Part shown: positions 40,871 to 50,954 of the stretch, piece by piece
How positions within the stretch are numbered: the stretch's first letter is position 1
Layout of the letters: each line of letters opens with the position of its first letter
Source: JACVRW01 sp038323835
GTDB taxonomy: Bacteria > Actinomycetota > Thermoleophilia > Solirubrobacterales > Thermoleophilaceae
DNA: 64,000 nt
Direction of reading: 5' to 3'
Assembly (NCBI GenBank): GCA_038323835.1
Contig: JBBQHI010000009.1
Span: 26,529-90,528, forward strand
Notes under the pieces: generated by a model
Told to the model about the DNA's origin: nothing
Databases searched by the model: none
The model's input: the letters and a program-made list of their open reading frames with translations, nothing else
Made by a program: the position numbers and the translations under genes

Positions 40871-41845
40871 ATGGCGTTCCCGGCCACCCGGATGCGCAGG
40901 CTGCGCAAGAGCGGAGTCCTGCGCGAGATGGTTCGCGAGACCGAGCTCCGTCCCGCCGACCTCGTGCTGCCGATGTTCGTCCAGCTCGGCGAGAACGAGC
41001 GCACACCGGTGGAGGCGATGCCGGGCGTGGACCGGCTCTCGATCTCCCATGCCGTGGAGGAGGCCGGCGAGGCACACGCTCTCGGCGTGCCCGCGGTGCT
41101 TCTCTTCGGCGTGCCCGCCGACAAGGACGAGCAGGGCTCCGGGGCGTACGACGACGAGGGCGTGGTCCAGCTGGCCGTGCGGGCGCTGAAGGACGCGCAC
41201 CCTGACCTGGTGGTGATCACCGACGTGTGCCTCTGCTCCTACACCTCGCACGGGCACTGCGGCGTGCTCACCGGTGACGGCACCGTGGAGAACGACGTGA
41301 CGCTCGAGCTGCTGGCCAAGACGGCGATCTCGCACGCCACGGCCGGCGCCGACGCGGTGGCGCCGAGCGACATGATGGACGGTCGCGTGGGCGCGCTCCG
41401 GTCCCAGCTCGACGGCGAGGGCCACAAGGAGCTGCCGATAATCGCCTATTCCGCCAAGTTCGCCTCCGCCTACTACGGCCCGTTCCGCGAGGCGGCCGAC
41501 TCGGCGCCGGCGTTCGGCGACCGGCGGAGCTACCAGATGGACCCGGCCAACGCGGACGAGGCGGTTCGCGAGGCCGTGCTCGACGTGGAGGAGGGCGCCG
41601 ACGTGGTGATGGTCAAGCCCGCGCTGGCGTACCTGGACGTGATCCGGCGGGTGAAGGAGGCCACGCGCGTGCCCGTGGCGGCCTACAACGTGAGCGGGGA
41701 GTATGCCCTGGTCAAGGCCGCGGCGGCCGCCGGGTACGTTGACGAGCGCGCCCTGGTGCTGGAGACCCTCACCGGCATCCGCCGCGCGGGCGCCGACATA
41801 GTGATCACCTACCACGCGAAGGATGTGGCGGAATGGCTTCGGTAG
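40871..41845 (+). CDS. hemB: Delta-aminolevulinic acid dehydratase (porphobilinogen synthase)
   Basis: 324 residues, ATG 40871. The two active-site lysines are in AYSAKFAS and VMVKPALAYL. The cysteine-rich zinc site is complete (DVCLCSYTSHGHCG), so this is a zinc-dependent enzyme. It condenses two aminolevulinates to porphobilinogen, the common precursor of heme, siroheme and cobalamin. It opens the hemB-ahb-hemL cluster; the next gene starts 13 bases before its stop. Confidence 0.97.
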   Translation: MAFPATRMRRLRKSGVLREMVRETELRPADLVLPMFVQLGENERTPVEAMPGVDRLSISHAVEEAGEAHALGVPAVLLFGVPADKDEQGSGAYDDEGVVQLAVRALKDAHPDLVVITDVCLCSYTSHGHCGVLTGDGTVENDVTLELLAKTAISHATAGADAVAPSDMMDGRVGALRSQLDGEGHKELPIIAYSAKFASAYYGPFREAADSAPAFGDRRSYQMDPANADEAVREAVLDVEEGADVVMVKPALAYLDVIRRVKEATRVPVAAYNVSGEYALVKAAAAAGYVDERALVLETLTGIRRAGADIVITYHAKDVAEWLR

Positions 41846-42896
41846 CGAAGGTCCGGAGCCGCAAGGACGGCTCCGCGGTACCTCTCGACGACCTGGACCG
41901 CAGGCTGCTGAACCTGCTCCAAGGCAGCTTCCCGCTGGAGCCGCGCCCGTTCACCCGTGTGGCCGAGCTTGCGGAGGTCACCGAGGCCGAGGTGATGTCG
42001 CGGACCCAGCGACTGCTCGACGAGCGCATCATCCGGCAGGTCACGCCGATCTTCGACACGCGCGTGCTCGGCTACCAGTCGATGCTCGTGGCCGCCCGGG
42101 TGGACCCCGAGAACCCCTGGCGCCCGGCCAAGATCGTGAACTCGCACCCGGGGGTGTCCCACAACTACCTGCGCAACCACGACTTCAACATGTGGTTCAC
42201 GATCGCCACGGAGCCGGGATCGAAGCTCGGTCTCCAGGGCACGCTCGACGTTCTGGAGCGCCTCACGGGCGCCGAGTCGATCAGGCAGCTGCCCACTCTG
42301 AAGCTCTTCAAGATCCGCATGGATCTCGAGATGGAGGGCGGCACTGCCGCTCTCGCCAGCGCCGGCGAGGCGCAGGAGCCGGACGAGGGCAGGCCGATCG
42401 AGCTCTCGGACCTGGACCACGAGGTGATTCGCGCGCTTCAGGGGGATATGCCGGTGGTATCCGAGCCCTACGCGCCGGCGGCGGCAGACATCGGGATTAC
42501 CCAGGAGCGAATGCTGGAGCACCTGGAGTCGATGAAGGAGCGCCGCGCGCTCCGGCGGGTCGCGGCGATCCTCTTCCATCGCCGGGCCGGGTTCTCGGCC
42601 AACGGAATGGGCGTCTGGCGCGTGCCGGAGGAGCGGATCATGGAGCTGGCCCCGCAGATGGCCGCCTTCCGGGGGATCTCTCACTGCTACCAGCGCCCCA
42701 CCTACCCCGACTGGCCGTACTCGGTCTTCACCATGGCCCACGGCCGCTCCAAGGAGGAGTGCGACGCCATCCTCGACTCGATCGCCGAGTTCAGCGGCAT
42801 CGACGAGCGGAGCACCCTCTACTCCTCCACCGAGTTCAAGAAGACCCGCCTCCTCTACTTCACGGACGAACACCGGCGGTGGGAGAAAGAGCACTC

Positions 42897-42900
<4 letters not shown>
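41833..42900 (+). CDS. Fused siroheme decarboxylase-like protein (AhbB-AhbA type, Lrp/AsnC fold)
   Basis: 355 residues, ATG 41833, overlapping hemB. Two tandem halves each have an AsnC-type winged helix plus a ferredoxin-like ligand domain. The first half (about 18-165) carries PGVSHNYLRNHDFNMWFTI and TLKLFKIRMD, as in AhbB/NirD. The second (about 190-345) has HRRAGFSANGMGVWRVPEE, SHCYQRPTYPDWPYSVFTM and STEFKKTRLLYF, as in AhbA. AhbA and AhbB decarboxylate siroheme in the alternative heme route. Here both lie in one chain between hemB and hemL. It could be a decarboxylase or a heme-responsive regulator derived from one; no separate regulator domain is visible. Confidence 0.82.
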
Positions 42901-44176
<1,276 letters not shown>

Positions 44177-44180
<4 letters not shown>

Positions 44181-44602
44181 GCGTGCTGGACGAGGTGGTG
44201 GAGGCCGCCGGCCCGGCGCTCGCCGCGCACGCGGCGCCGTCCCCCGGACCGGGCCGCTTCGACGGCGGGGCAGAGGATCACGCCAGGTTGTTCGTGCTGG
44301 AGGCCGTCTACGAGGGCTACCTCCTTCACTACGGGACCCCGCGCGCGTTCGCGGGCATGGACGACGACCTGCGGCTGCTGGCCGGCGACGCGCTCTACGC
44401 GCTTGGGCTGGCCCGGCTCGCCTCCGACGGGGACGTGGGCGCCGTGCGCGAGCTGTCAGACCTGATCTCGCTTTCCGCACAGGCCCAGGCGCTGGGCCGC
44501 CCGGACCTGGCCGAGGAGCTCTGGGACGCCAGCGCCACGGCGCTCTTCGGCGGCGGGGGACCGGGCGCGGCGGCGGTGGCCCGCGATAGGCTGCCGCGCT
44601 AG
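44177..44602 (+). CDS. Conserved-looking hypothetical protein downstream of hemL
   Basis: 141 residues, ATG 44177 overlapping the hemL stop. All-alpha and soluble by pattern, with no signal peptide, no cysteines and a glycine-rich C-terminal end. Not recognised. The tight coupling to hemL and its location before the Rieske/cytochrome b genes suggest a link to heme or respiratory-complex assembly, but nothing in the sequence shows it. Confidence 0.7.
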
Positions 44603-44690
44603 GCCTTCTCCTCAGCGGTTGCGCGCCAAACGTGCGTTCCGCCACCATGTTGGCACTACCCTTTCCTGGGCGATAGAACCGGATCCAAGC

Positions 44691-45350
44691 GTGGCTGACC
44701 CTCCTAAGTTCGACGAGAAGTCCCGGTATACGGAAGGCCGCGGCATTGCCGGAGCTTTCCCGGGCGAGACCGTCACCCGGCGCCGCCTGATGGAGGGCAC
44801 CGCCATGGCCGTGGGGGGCATCGCCACCGCCGCCTTCGCCCTTCCCGCGCTCGGCTTCGCCCTCGGCCCGATCTTCGAGGACGTGAGCCGCGAGAACTGG
44901 CAGCCCGTCGGCACCGAGGGCGACTTCAACACGCAGACCTACATCCAGCGCGTGATCAACATCGCCCCGGAGATCGGCGATCCGGGCAAGACCACGGTCT
45001 ACGTCCGGAAGTTCGACCAGGCACGCGATGATCCGCGCAACAAGGACCAGCCCTTCGTGGCCATCTCCACCCGCTGCGCCCACCTGGGCTGTCCGGTGCG
45101 CTACATCCGCGCGTCCCAGAAGTTCGTCTGCCCGTGCCACGGAGGCGTGTACGACTTCCAGGGCAAGGTCGCGGGCGGGCCTCCGGTCCGGCCGCTGGAT
45201 CGGTTCTATACGCGCGTGCGCGCAGGCAAGGTCGAGATCGGCGACCGCTTTTCCGTGAACTCCGAGCTCAAGCGCTTCTCGCCCCGCGACCCGTCGAACC
45301 ACCTCGACGGGCTCTGGCAGTACCTCTATCCGTCGAGGCCCACTACATGA
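44691..45350 (+). CDS. qcrA: Rieske iron-sulfur protein of the quinol:cytochrome c reductase
   Basis: 219 residues from GTG 44691. N-terminal cytoplasmic segment, then VTRRRLMEGTAMAVGGIATA: twin arginines before a membrane anchor, as expected for a Tat-exported Rieske protein. The 2Fe-2S motifs are CAHLGC and CPCHGG, with the Pro loop AGGPP. It takes electrons from menaquinol to cytochrome c. tatA and tatC are 5 kb downstream. It overlaps qcrB (ATGA). A TTGGCA-16-GATAGA pair at 44650-44677 is a weak promoter candidate. Confidence 0.94.
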   Translation: MADPPKFDEKSRYTEGRGIAGAFPGETVTRRRLMEGTAMAVGGIATAAFALPALGFALGPIFEDVSRENWQPVGTEGDFNTQTYIQRVINIAPEIGDPGKTTVYVRKFDQARDDPRNKDQPFVAISTRCAHLGCPVRYIRASQKFVCPCHGGVYDFQGKVAGGPPVRPLDRFYTRVRAGKVEIGDRFSVNSELKRFSPRDPSNHLDGLWQYLYPSRPTT

Positions 45351-46198
45351 AGCTCTCAGCCCCCCCGCTTCCGAAGTTCCTGCGTCCCTCGCCGCCGCGG
45401 CCCGGCACCGGCAACGGTGGGAACGGCGCGAACGCGGGGAACGGCGCCGGCGGAAACGGCGGCATCGCCACCAAGCCCAAGCCCAAGGACCAGGCGGTGG
45501 AGGGCGCGGCCTCGGTCGTCGGCTGGCTGGACGAGCGCTCCGGCGTCAGCCCCTTCCTGCGCGGCTTCCTCTACCGGAAGACGCCGAAGGGCACCAACTG
45601 GTTCTACACGCTCGGGTCGGCCACGATGTTCGCGTTCCTCTCGCAGGCCGTGACCGGCGTGTTCCTGGCCATGTACTACGAGCCGGACACCGCCACCCGC
45701 GCCTACTCCTCCGCTGCGCACATCAGCAACGACGTCTTCCTGGGGGAGTTTGTCCGTGGCATGCACAAGTGGGGCGCCACGGTGATGATCATCCTGATCT
45801 TCCTCCACATGGGCCGCACGTTCTTCTTCGGGGCCTACAAGTACCCGCGTGAGCTGAACTGGGTGATCGGCGTCGTGCTGGTCGTGCTCACGCTCGTCAT
45901 GGGCCTCACCGGTTACCTGCTGCCCTTCGACCAGCGTTCCTTCTGGGCCACGGTGGTGGCGGTCAACCTGAACTCCTCCGGCCCGGTCATCGGCCCCTAC
46001 CTGGCCGACTTCCTTCGCGCCGGCTCCGAGTTCGGCCCCACCACGATCACCCGCTTCTACGCCCTGCACATGCTGCTCGTGCCCGGGCTGATCGCCGCGC
46101 TGATCGGCGCCCATCTCTACCTCGTGGCCAAGCTCGGCACCACCGCGCCGCCCTGGCTGAAGGCGGAGAAGAAGGACCTCTTGACCGAGGAGCTCTGA
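45347..46198 (+). CDS. qcrB: Cytochrome b subunit, b6-type N-terminal half
   Basis: 283 residues, ATG 45347. After a Gly/Asn-rich N-terminal tail come four membrane helices. Heme b histidines are in GMHKWGATVMIILIFLHMGR and in the ALH/GAH pair of the fourth helix, where 14 residues separate the histidines, the b6f-type spacing (13 in bc1). The protein stops after four helices, so the C-terminal half is in the next gene. This split layout resembles Bacillus QcrB and b6f, not mycobacterial QcrB. Confidence 0.93.
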   Translation: MKLSAPPLPKFLRPSPPRPGTGNGGNGANAGNGAGGNGGIATKPKPKDQAVEGAASVVGWLDERSGVSPFLRGFLYRKTPKGTNWFYTLGSATMFAFLSQAVTGVFLAMYYEPDTATRAYSSAAHISNDVFLGEFVRGMHKWGATVMIILIFLHMGRTFFFGAYKYPRELNWVIGVVLVVLTLVMGLTGYLLPFDQRSFWATVVAVNLNSSGPVIGPYLADFLRAGSEFGPTTITRFYALHMLLVPGLIAALIGAHLYLVAKLGTTAPPWLKAEKKDLLTEEL

Positions 46199-46199
46199 C

Positions 46200-46916
46200 G
46201 TGAACCACCGCGAGAAGGAGGACTACCTCCGCGAGTACTCGATCCTGAAGGGCCAGGGGAAGCCGTTCTTCCCCTACGCCATCGCCAAGGACGGCGCGAT
46301 GGCCTGCATCGTCATGGCCGTGATCATCCTGATGGCCATCCTCTTCGGCGCCGAGCTCGGCCCCAAGGCCGACCCGACCACCACCACCTACACCCCGCGC
46401 CCCGAGTGGTACTTCTTCTTCCTCTTCGAGCTGCTGCGCGTGGTGAAACCGCCGGCGCTGGTCTTCATGGCCACGATCGGCATCCCCACGATCTGTCTAG
46501 TCCTGCTGCTTCTGCTCCCGTTCTACGACCGCAGCGCGGAGCGCAATCCGCTGCGGCGCCCGATCGCCACCACCGCGGGAATCGCCACCATCGGAGCCAT
46601 GGTCTACCTGACCGTGCTCGGGGCCGTGGCCGGCGCTCCCACCGAGATCGAGCTGGCCACGAAACCCCAGTTCCAGCAGGGGAAGGAGATCACGGCGTCG
46701 TCCGGCTGCCTGGGCTGCCACAAGATCGGGGAGAACGGGAACACGCTCGGCCCGAACCTCACCGAGATCGGCTCCCGACTGGGCAAGGACGCGATCGCGC
46801 GGACGCTCGTGAACCCCACTGCGCCCATGCCGTCGTACGCCCCGTTCCGGAAGAGCAACCCCGAGCAGTTCAACAAGCTCGTGCAGTACGTGGCCTCCCT
46901 CAAGGCCGACCGGTAG
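46200..46916 (+). CDS. qcrC: Subunit IV fused to cytochrome c (QcrC type)
   Basis: 238 residues, GTG 46200, two bases after qcrB. The first part is cytochrome b subunit IV: PRPEWYFFFLFELLRV, including the PEWY quinol-site motif, and three helices. The last 80 or so residues are a class I cytochrome c with CLGCH and an axial Met in PMPSYAPF. The fusion matches Bacillus QcrC and passes electrons on from the Rieske centre. Confidence 0.94.
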   Translation: MNHREKEDYLREYSILKGQGKPFFPYAIAKDGAMACIVMAVIILMAILFGAELGPKADPTTTTYTPRPEWYFFFLFELLRVVKPPALVFMATIGIPTICLVLLLLLPFYDRSAERNPLRRPIATTAGIATIGAMVYLTVLGAVAGAPTEIELATKPQFQQGKEITASSGCLGCHKIGENGNTLGPNLTEIGSRLGKDAIARTLVNPTAPMPSYAPFRKSNPEQFNKLVQYVASLKADR

Positions 46917-46930
46917 AGAGGGGCCTGGGT

Positions 46931-47623
46931 GTGAGCGAAGCGGCCTCCGGAACGCTGCCGGAGACGCAGGTGCGGGCGATGTTCGACCGCATCGCGAAGG
47001 TATACGACCGCATGAACGGCCTCATGACCGTGGGCATGCACCACCGCTGGCGCGCGCGGGCGGTGGATCTGGCCGCGATCGGCCCCGGAGCGCGGGCGCT
47101 GGACGTGGCCACCGGCACCGGTGACCTCGCCGTGGGCCTGAGGGCCCGGGGTGCGGACGTGGTGGGCCTCGACTTCTCGGAGCCCATGCTCGAGCTGGCC
47201 CGGGCGAAGGCCCCCAACGTGCACTTCCAGAAGGGCAATGCGCTTTCGCTGCCCTTCTCGGACTCCCAGTTCGACGCGGTGACGGTGGGCTTCGGGGCGC
47301 GCAACTTCGCCGACCTCGACACCGGGCTCGCCGAGCTCACGCGCGTGACCCGGCCGGGGGGCCGGGTGGTGGTGCTGGAGATCACCACTCCGCAGAAGGC
47401 TCCGCTGTCCTGGTTCTTCCGGCTCTGGTTCGACTCGGTCGTCCCCCGCCTGGGGCGCGTGGCCGGGGACCCCGACGCCTACAGCTATCTCCCCAACTCC
47501 GTGCGGCGGTTCCCCGGTCCGCAGGAGCTCGCGCGCCGCATGGCGGCCACCGGCCTCTCCGACGTTCGCTGGGTGCTCACGGCTGGGGGCATCATCGCCC
47601 TGCACGTGGGTACCAGGGCGTGA
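46931..47623 (+). CDS. menG: Demethylmenaquinone methyltransferase
   Basis: 230 residues from GTG 46931, with AGAGGGG upstream. UbiE/MenG motifs: MFDRIAKVYDRMNGLMTVGM, SAM site LDVATGTGDLAVGLRA and GLDFSEPMLELAR, and GFGARNFADLD. It methylates demethylmenaquinone to menaquinone, the likely quinone of the adjacent reductase. It overlaps the prenyl synthase gene (GTGA). Confidence 0.93.
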   Translation: MSEAASGTLPETQVRAMFDRIAKVYDRMNGLMTVGMHHRWRARAVDLAAIGPGARALDVATGTGDLAVGLRARGADVVGLDFSEPMLELARAKAPNVHFQKGNALSLPFSDSQFDAVTVGFGARNFADLDTGLAELTRVTRPGGRVVVLEITTPQKAPLSWFFRLWFDSVVPRLGRVAGDPDAYSYLPNSVRRFPGPQELARRMAATGLSDVRWVLTAGGIIALHVGTRA

Positions 47624-48603
47624 CCGCGGCGCCGGCCCAGCTCGGCGCGGTGCTCGCCGCCGGCGGGCCCGGGCTCACCCGTGCGCTCGGGCGCACCGAG
47701 GAGCGGCTTGCCGAGGTGGTGGCCGGTCACGGCCCGGAGCTGGGCGAGCACGCGGCCGGGACGCTCGCCGCCGGGGGCAAGCGGCTGCGGCCGATGCTGG
47801 TGTTCCTCGCGGGATCAGGAGAGAGGGACGGGCACCTGCTGTCCGCGGCGGTGGCCGTGGAGCTGCTCCACATGGCCACGCTTGTGCACGACGACGTTCT
47901 GGACCGGGCCCCGGTCAGGCGCGGCCGGCCCACGGTCTACGCGGCCGCGGGGCGACCGGCGGCCACCGCCACCGGTGACCTGCTCTTCTCGCGGGCGTTC
48001 GCCGAGCTCGCCTCCACCGGCAGCGACGGCGCCGTGCGCGCCCTGTCGGGCGCCTCGTCGGCACTCGCCCGGGGCGAGCTGATGCAGCGCGCAGACGCCT
48101 GGAACGCCGAGGTGTCCGCCGGCCGCTACCTCGAGCGCTGCCGCCTGAAGACGGCCAGCCTCTTCGGTGCCTCCTGCCGGCTCGGGGCGCTGCTTGGGGG
48201 AGCCCCCGAGGACGCGGAGGCGCTTGCGGACTTCGGCGAGCGGATCGGCCTGGCCTTCCAGCTGCTCGACGACGTGCTGGACGTGTCCGGACCGGTCGAG
48301 CGAACCGGGAAGCCACGCGGCACCGACCTGCTCGACGGCACCGTGACCCTGCCGCTGATCCTCGCCCGCGAGCGCGACCCCGGGCTGCGGGACCTCGACC
48401 TCAGGGCCTCGGTGCGCGACGCGGCCGCGGCGGAGGCCGTGTGCGAGCGCATCACCCGCACGGGCGCGCTGGACGAGGTGCGGCGCCAGGCCCTGGCACA
48501 CGTGGCCGCCGCAAAGGATGGTCTGCACGGCCTCGGGCTGTCAGAGGACCGCGAGCGGGCCCTCGGCCTGGTGGCCGACGGCGTCGTCAAGCGCTACGCC
48601 TAA
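47620..48603 (+). CDS. Polyprenyl (trans-isoprenyl) diphosphate synthase
   Basis: 327 residues, GTG 47620. The two Asp-rich motifs are LVHDDVLDRA (a DDxxD form, with chain-length residues HMAT just upstream) and LLDDVLDVSG. The small residues before the first motif suggest a medium or long-chain product, fitting a menaquinone side chain, which agrees with menG next door. Stop TAA 48601-48603 is followed directly by a palindromic element. Confidence 0.9.
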   Translation: MTAAPAQLGAVLAAGGPGLTRALGRTEERLAEVVAGHGPELGEHAAGTLAAGGKRLRPMLVFLAGSGERDGHLLSAAVAVELLHMATLVHDDVLDRAPVRRGRPTVYAAAGRPAATATGDLLFSRAFAELASTGSDGAVRALSGASSALARGELMQRADAWNAEVSAGRYLERCRLKTASLFGASCRLGALLGGAPEDAEALADFGERIGLAFQLLDDVLDVSGPVERTGKPRGTDLLDGTVTLPLILARERDPGLRDLDLRASVRDAAAAEAVCERITRTGALDEVRRQALAHVAAAKDGLHGLGLSEDRERALGLVADGVVKRYA

Positions 48604-48654
48604 TGACATGGCTGCGGTGCTCGCCCGCTCACCGATCGGGCTGCGCTCCTCGCC
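48604..48654 (+). repeat. Dispersed palindromic element after the prenyl synthase stop
   Basis: A full-length copy beginning TGACATGGCTGCGGTGCTCG, with degenerate stem CGCCCG...CGATCGGGC and right end CTGCGCTCCTCGCC. It starts at the base after the stop codon and fills most of the gap to the convergent gene ending at 48664, so it may act as a 3' hairpin. Confidence 0.8.
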
Positions 48655-48663
48655 TGACGTGGC

Positions 48664-49143
48664 TTAGAAGTCGTCCGGGAGGATGGCGCCGGCTTCGAGA
48701 GCGCCGACGAAGCGATCGATCTCCTCAGCCATGTTGGCTCGCATGAGCCGCTTGTAGTCGCGCGCCAGCGCGTCGCCGCCGCGGTCGAGCTCTTCGTCGA
48801 AGGTCTCGACCGTCTCCTGGGCGAACACGCCCTCGCGGTAGACGTCGCAGTTGGGGCAGTGGAGCAGCACGTCCCAGTTCTCCGGGCCGGACTCCTCCCA
48901 GTGCACCGGGTAAACGAGCTCCGAGAAGCAGTCCATGCATACGTGAAGCTCTTGGTGGGGCTCGGCGGGAGGGGCCTGCTCGACGGCATGCGTCTCATCG
49001 GCCACGGGCGCCTCGTTCAGGGGCGCCTCACCCACGTGAGCCTCGGCCTCGCGGAAGTACACGACCTCGATGGTCTTCCCGCTCGGCAGCACGACGCGCT
49101 TCACGTAGTGGGTCTGCTCTCCGTTGCTCTCAATCTCTCTCAT
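48664..49143 (-). CDS. Hypothetical protein with two CxxC pairs
   Basis: 159 residues, ATG 49143. The N-terminal third is charged (VKRVVLPSGKTIEVVYFREA). The centre has CMDCFSELVYPV and HCPNCDVYREGVFAQ, two CxxC pairs spaced like a zinc ribbon. The C-terminal half is an acidic helix ending LPDDF. Probably a zinc-binding cytoplasmic protein; family not recognised. It diverges from dcd. Confidence 0.75.
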   Translation of the reverse strand: MREIESNGEQTHYVKRVVLPSGKTIEVVYFREAEAHVGEAPLNEAPVADETHAVEQAPPAEPHQELHVCMDCFSELVYPVHWEESGPENWDVLLHCPNCDVYREGVFAQETVETFDEELDRGGDALARDYKRLMRANMAEEIDRFVGALEAGAILPDDF

Positions 49144-49244
49144 CCTGGTCCCGGTATCGGCACCCCACCGAGGAACTTGAACAAGAAATCGCTGAGGCTC
49201 CGCCTACGTACGAGGGCGTCTCCGCGCCCCGCCGCTCTCGTATC

Positions 49245-49250
49245 TAGACT
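49245..49250 (+). promoter_or_regulatory. Candidate -10 box (TAGACT) of dcd
   Basis: TAGACT ends ten bases before GTG 49261, the same arrangement as at hemB, the HNH gene and the bifunctional nuclease. No Shine-Dalgarno lies between it and the start, so a leaderless transcript is likely. Confidence 0.5.
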
Positions 49251-49260
49251 CGGGCGCCCC

Positions 49261-49833
49261 GTGGTGCTCAGCGACCGCACGATCCGGGCCGAGATCGAGG
49301 CCGGCCGCATCTCCATCGACCCGTACGACGAAACCCTCGTACAACCGTCGAGCGTGGACGTTCGCGTGGACAGCAAGTTCCGGGTGTTCCACAACGCCCG
49401 TCACCCCTATATAGACGTGCGCAAGCCGATGGAGGATCTGACGGAGCTCGTGGAGATCAGCGACCGCGAGCAGCCCTTCATCCTTCACCCGGGCGAGTTC
49501 GTGCTCGGGCAGACGCTGGAGCACGTGGAGCTGCCCGACGACCTGGTGGGCCGGCTCGAGGGCAAGTCGAGCCTCGGGAGGCTGGGGCTCCTCATCCACT
49601 CCACCGCCGGCTTCGTGGACAGCGGCTTCTCCGGCCGGCTCACGCTGGAGCTCTCCAACGTGGCCAACCTCCCGATCACCATCTACCAGGGGATGCCGAT
49701 CGGCCAGCTTTCGTTCATGCGGATGGACGGTCCAGTGGAGCATCCCTACGGCTCACGCGGGAAGGGATCGAAGTACCAGGGACAGGACGAGCCGACCCCC
49801 AGCCGCTTCTACCTCAACTTCAAGGACGGATAG
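49261..49833 (+). CDS. dcd: dCTP deaminase
   Basis: 190 residues from GTG 49261, reading VVLSDRTIRAEIEAG; GTG 49264 is also possible. Family motifs: QPSSVDVRVDSKFRVF, LEGKSSLGRLGLLIHSTAG (substrate and trimer residues) and GSKYQGQDEPTPSR at the C-terminus. It deaminates dCTP to dUTP, and some actinobacterial forms also cleave to dUMP; sequence alone does not decide here. A hairpin-less palindromic element follows the stop. Confidence 0.95.
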   Translation: MVLSDRTIRAEIEAGRISIDPYDETLVQPSSVDVRVDSKFRVFHNARHPYIDVRKPMEDLTELVEISDREQPFILHPGEFVLGQTLEHVELPDDLVGRLEGKSSLGRLGLLIHSTAGFVDSGFSGRLTLELSNVANLPITIYQGMPIGQLSFMRMDGPVEHPYGSRGKGSKYQGQDEPTPSRFYLNFKDG

Positions 49834-49834
49834 C

Positions 49835-49859
49835 CTGGCTGCGGTGCTCGCTCCTCGCC
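49835..49859 (+). repeat. Palindromic element lacking its hairpin, after dcd
   Basis: It starts with CTGGCTGCGGTGCTCG and joins directly to CTCCTCGCC, so the two outer flanks are kept and the central stem-loop is cleanly absent. It starts two bases after the dcd stop. It shows that the core can be lost, or gained, as a unit. Confidence 0.7.
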
Positions 49860-49929
49860 TGGGATCTCCGGCCCTTCGCCGGATCACCGATGAGGCGGCA
49901 TTGCCGACCCCCGCTACCATGACGCTCAC

Positions 49930-50154
49930 ATGCCCAGCATCGGCCCTCTAGAAGTCGTCGTCGTCCTCATCATCGTTCTCGTGATCTTCGGACCGAAGAG
50001 GCTGCCGGATCTCGGACGATCCCTCGGCACCGGGATGCGCGAGTTCAAGGACTCGATCACCGGCAAGGACAAGGAGCGCGAGGAGATCGAGGCGGTCAAG
50101 GCCACCGCGGAGAAGCCCGAGCCGGCAGCCACGCCGGCCGAGCACAAGTCCTAG
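49930..50154 (+). CDS. tatA: Sec-independent protein translocase TatA
   Basis: 74 residues, ATG 49930. One N-terminal helix (PLEVVVVLIIVLVIFGPKRL) with the FGPKRLPDLG hinge, an amphipathic helix LGRSLGTGMREFKDSI and a charged tail. TatA forms the pore for folded proteins such as the Rieske subunit. tatC follows 16 bases downstream. The 76 bases between the dcd repeat and tatA hold no gene. Confidence 0.94.
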   Translation: MPSIGPLEVVVVLIIVLVIFGPKRLPDLGRSLGTGMREFKDSITGKDKEREEIEAVKATAEKPEPAATPAEHKS

Positions 50155-50170
50155 CCCGGCAGTCCGCAGT

Positions 50171-50941
50171 ATGGCGCGCCGCATCCGGCCGATCTCCCAC
50201 GAAGATCGGCTCTCCATCGTCGAGCACCTGGACGAGCTGCGCACGAGGCTCATCCTCTGCGGCCTCACCTTCGGAATCGCCTGGTCGTTCACGATCTGGC
50301 AGAACCACCTGATTCTCCGGATCGTGAACCACCCGCTCCCGCGCGGGATCGAGCCGATCACGCTGGGTCCCGCGGAGGCGTTCTACTCCACGCTCACGAA
50401 CTCGGCGTACGCCGCCGTGATCATCTCCCTGCCGCTGATCCTCTACCAGGTGTACGCGTTTCTGCTCCCGGCGTTCAGTCCCGGCGAGCGCCGGCTGGCG
50501 CTGCCGCTCCTGCTGCTGATCCCGGTGCTCTTCATCTCCGGGGTGGTGTTCTGTTACTTCGTGGTGCTCGGCCCGGCCCTGCACTTCCTCCTCAACTTCA
50601 ACTCGGACCAGTTCAACACGCAGGTGCGGGCCCGCGACTACTACTCGTTCATCACGATGATCATGCTGGCGATGGGGCTTGGTTTCCAGATACCCGTGGG
50701 CATCCTGGCCGCCTGCAAGCTGGGGATCACGAGCCCGGAGAAGCTGCGCAAGGGGCGCCGCTACGCGATCGTGGTGATCGCGGTGCTGGCCTCGCTGCTG
50801 CCCACGCTCGACCCGCTGACCCTGATCCTCGAGATGGTCCCGCTCATCTTCCTCTACGAGATGAGCATCTGGCTCGCCACCGTCCTGGGGAGGCCCGCTC
50901 CCGAGGTGGCCGATCGCATCGCCTCCGCCGAGGGCAGCTAG
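50171..50941 (+). CDS. tatC: Sec-independent protein translocase TatC
   Basis: 256 residues, ATG 50171. Six membrane helices, with the N-terminal twin-arginine-recognition region SIVEHLDELRTRLILCG and the conserved FSPGERR after the second helix. It recognises Tat signal peptides together with TatA/TatB; no tatB is seen here. It lies 13 bases ahead of the next gene. Confidence 0.95.
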   Translation: MARRIRPISHEDRLSIVEHLDELRTRLILCGLTFGIAWSFTIWQNHLILRIVNHPLPRGIEPITLGPAEAFYSTLTNSAYAAVIISLPLILYQVYAFLLPAFSPGERRLALPLLLLIPVLFISGVVFCYFVVLGPALHFLLNFNSDQFNTQVRARDYYSFITMIMLAMGLGFQIPVGILAACKLGITSPEKLRKGRRYAIVVIAVLASLLPTLDPLTLILEMVPLIFLYEMSIWLATVLGRPAPEVADRIASAEGS

Positions 50942-50954
50942 CCTTCCCCGCCGC

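Noticed and set aside
44650..44677. Promoter TTGGCA-16-GATAGA before the Rieske gene
   Set aside because: The -10 match is poor and the gene may be read from hemB; mentioned in the gene entry but not listed as a feature.
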